Made by a program: the position numbers and the translations under genes | Part shown: positions 6,002 to 7,546 of the stretch, one piece after another | Layout: every line of letters begins with the position of its first letter | Numbering within the stretch: position 1 is the first letter of the stretch | The notes under the pieces: generated by a model | What the model was told of the DNA's origin: nothing | Seen by the model: only the letters and a program-made list of their open reading frames with translations | Databases searched by the model: none | Source of the DNA: an uncultured Porphyromonadaceae bacterium | GTDB taxonomy: Bacteria; Bacteroidota; Bacteroidia; Bacteroidales; Muribaculaceae | NCBI GenBank assembly: GCA_947176615.1 | Contig: CAMWRO010000143.1 | Coordinates: 1-7,546 of the forward strand | Reading direction: 5' to 3' | DNA length: 7,546 nucleotides

Positions 6002-7425
6002 TTACGGAAACGAGACATGGCAAACTGTCACGGATGGTGCTGAAGGCAATGGGCATCTTCGGAGGCGTGCAGATGCTGACGATTCTTTGCGGAATTGTGC
6101 GCACAAAACTGATTGCCGTGTGGATAGGCGCGGCCGGAGTCGGGTTGTTTTCCATTTACAACGGGGCAATCGAGCTCGTCAGCTCGTTGACGCAGTTTGG
6201 TCTGCGCAACAGTTCTGTCCGCGATATATCGGCCAACCGTGATTCGTCACGGCTTGGCGCGATTGTCAAGGCTGTCCGACGGCTCGGATGGGTTTTCGGG
6301 TTGCTTGGAGCGGTGGTGATGCTCGTGGCAGCACCGTTTTTAAGCCGTAAGACATTTGGTGATGACGGGCACACATGGTGTTTCGCCGTTCTTGCCCTGT
6401 CGGTGTTCCTCGCGAGCCTCACTGCCGGTGAAATGGCTGTCATGCAGGGTCTTGAAAGGTTGAAAGCGCTCGCCAAGGCTTCATTGTGGGGTGTCGTAGC
6501 CGGTTTTGTGGTATCGGTGCCTGTGATTTATGTGTGGAGGCTCGACAGTGTCGTTCCGGCGGTTGTGGCCTATAGCGTGGTGACGACTGTCGCTGCCTAT
6601 ATATACCGTGTGCGCGGGGTCGAGTCCCGGCAGCCGATGACGGCGGTAGAGACATGGAATATCGGGCGCGGTTTTGTAATTCTCGGGGCGTTCATGGTGG
6701 CGAGTGATTTTATCACGCAGCTTGTCAGCTATATTTTTACGGCTTGGCTCAACATAAACGCCGGAGATGCCGAGGTCGGTTATTACCGCTCGGGGTTTAC
6801 GGTCGTGAACCGGTATGTCGGGATGGTGTTTGCCGCTATCTCGATGGAATATTATCCGCGGCTCGCCTCGGTTGTGGCATCGCGTCAGCGGCTGTCGCTC
6901 TTTGTGGGACACGAGATGACGCTTGTGTTGTGGATATTGCTGCCGCTCGTGAGCGTGTTCATAGCCTGTGCGCCTTTGATTGTCACCATTCTGTACACCC
7001 CCGACTTTGTTGTGACCGTCCCGTTTATGGTTCTCGCTATGGCGGGGACGGTGTGGCGGGGAATATCATGGTGCATGGCGTTTGTGATACTCGCCAAGGG
7101 AGACGGGCGCACCTATATCGTTACCGAGAGTGTCAGTTGCGCGTTCAGCCTCGTTCTGAACATTGTCGGGTACAAGCTCTGGGGGCTTGCCGGACTCGGT
7201 GCGGCCTACATGCTTTGGTATCTGATCTATACTGTCATTGTCGGGATTGTGTACCGTCGTTACGGATTGTGGCTTCAGCGCGGCGTTGTGGTTCTCGCCG
7301 CGGTTGTCACGGCATGGTCGGCTGTAATCGCCACCGCCGCGCTCATGTTGCCTTGGTGGGTTCCGGCCGTCGGCGCGGGCGTCTCGACGGTGGCTGCGGG
7401 AGTGTGGCTGAAACGGAATTTTTAG
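5998..7425 (+). CDS. Wzx-type polysaccharide / O-antigen flippase
   Basis: Polytopic inner-membrane protein of 475 residues, the usual length for Wzx flippases of the MOP superfamily. It would translocate a lipid-linked oligosaccharide from the cytoplasmic to the periplasmic face. The N-terminal segment GIFGGVQMLTILCGIVRTKL (19-38) followed by WIGAAGVGLFSIYNGAIELV (42-61) and FGLRNSSVRDIS (67-78) is characteristic of this family in Bacteroidetes. Around twelve hydrophobic segments follow to the C-terminus, for example at about 97-114, 127-145, 162-180, 186-204, 226-246, 269-287, 305-335, 342-365, 376-392, 398-418, 428-450 and 455-470. Short charged loops separate them and the tail is basic (LKRNF). 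The ATG at 5998-6000 overlaps the previous stop as ATGA, implying translational coupling; no Shine-Dalgarno is seen. Its immediate context of two glycosyltransferases supports the role. No polymerase or ligase is next to it, so whether the product is polymerised is unknown. The stop codon abuts a repeat. Confidence 0.9.
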   Translation: MITETRHGKLSRMVLKAMGIFGGVQMLTILCGIVRTKLIAVWIGAAGVGLFSIYNGAIELVSSLTQFGLRNSSVRDISANRDSSRLGAIVKAVRRLGWVFGLLGAVVMLVAAPFLSRKTFGDDGHTWCFAVLALSVFLASLTAGEMAVMQGLERLKALAKASLWGVVAGFVVSVPVIYVWRLDSVVPAVVAYSVVTTVAAYIYRVRGVESRQPMTAVETWNIGRGFVILGAFMVASDFITQLVSYIFTAWLNINAGDAEVGYYRSGFTVVNRYVGMVFAAISMEYYPRLASVVASRQRLSLFVGHEMTLVLWILLPLVSVFIACAPLIVTILYTPDFVVTVPFMVLAMAGTVWRGISWCMAFVILAKGDGRTYIVTESVSCAFSLVLNIVGYKLWGLAGLGAAYMLWYLIYTVIVGIVYRRYGLWLQRGVVVLAAVVTAWSAVIATAALMLPWWVPAVGAGVSTVAAGVWLKRNF

Positions 7426-7477
7426 AGGTTGTTTAAAAACAAATGTGAATCCAAAGCCCGTTTATGCGAGTCGGATT
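7425..7477 (+). repeat. Operon-end dispersed repeat, right copy
   Basis: This is the counterpart, in opposite window orientation, of the sequence at 52-105. It begins with the last base of the flippase TAG stop. The shared blocks are GAGG-TGTTT-AAC-AAATGT (spread over 7425-7446), GAATCCAAAGCCCGTTT (7447-7463) and CGAGTCGGATT (7467-7477). AATCC at 7448-7452 can pair with GGATT at 7473-7477, a stem also possible in the left copy. Small palindromes lie inside (TTGTTT at 7429-7434 with AAACAA at 7437-7442). The element may run on through the hairpin sequence that follows, but the left copy does not share that part. Confidence 0.75.
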
Positions 7478-7489
7478 TTGACATGAATC

Positions 7490-7519
7490 GAGGTCACATA
7501 GCTACAGCTATGCTCCCTC
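7490..7519. repeat. Symmetric 30-base hairpin sequence after the glycan operon
   Basis: CATAGCT at 7497-7503 and AGCTATG at 7506-7512 are exact reverse complements separated by AC. Outside them, after a symmetric 3x3 mismatch, GAGG at 7490-7493 pairs with CCTC at 7516-7519. The whole is one imperfect palindrome centred at 7504.5. No T-run follows, so it is not a standard intrinsic terminator, although it could slow or process the 3' end of the operon transcript. An 8-base palindrome, AGTTAACT, lies at 7532-7539. A REP-like element is a plausible reading; copy number cannot be seen from this window. Confidence 0.5.
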
Positions 7520-7546
7520 TGTGTAATAACGAGTTAACTGAAAGAT

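Noticed and set aside
6744..7436. 230-codon plus-strand open frame overlapping the flippase in another frame
   Set aside because: The translation is rich in Cys, Arg and His with no domain, whereas the flippase frame has clear membrane segments and runs through the same region.
52..7477. Inverted end repeats as the termini of a 7.4 kb mobile element or invertible segment
   Set aside because: The enclosed genes are ordinary efflux and glycan genes with no transposase or recombinase, no target-site duplication can be seen, and the repeats are imperfect. Their position right after stop codons fits an operon-end repeat better.

Overview
The window looks like a piece of a Bacteroidales chromosome, most plausibly Muribaculaceae. 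The base composition is slightly GC-rich by eye. The outer-membrane and envelope gene content fits the phylum. Two sequences matching the Bacteroidetes -7 promoter element (TAnnTTTG) stand divergently in the central gap, and Shine-Dalgarno sequences are scarce. The family-level assignment is inference, since no rRNA or marker gene is present.

Layout. Positions 1-105 hold no gene but carry a repeat. Positions 106-3834 on the minus strand form a three-gene efflux operon in the order TolC-like outer-membrane channel, HlyD-like periplasmic adaptor, ABC-2-type inner-membrane permease, with gaps of about 40 bases. Together they would span the inner membrane, periplasm and outer membrane. No ATP-binding subunit is encoded in the window. 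Positions 3835-4052 are a divergent control region with both promoters and a dyad. Positions 4053-7425 on the plus strand form a tightly coupled three-gene surface-glycan operon: a GT-B-like glycosyltransferase, a GT-A (family 2-like) glycosyltransferase and a Wzx-type flippase. Each junction is a four-base ATGA stop/start overlap. The two transferases probably add sugars to a lipid-linked glycan on the cytoplasmic side, and the flippase would move it across the inner membrane. No polymerase, ligase or initiating transferase is present.

The most distinctive non-coding signal is a pair of related sequences of about 54 bases, one at each end of the window, in opposite orientation. Each begins at the stop codon of the last gene of its operon (47 of 54 columns identical in a hand alignment). 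The right copy is followed by a symmetric 30-base hairpin sequence. This looks like a dispersed repeat placed at operon 3' ends. The protein-coding content otherwise looks ordinary; I saw no CRISPR array, tRNA, rRNA, insertion-sequence transposase or defence system.
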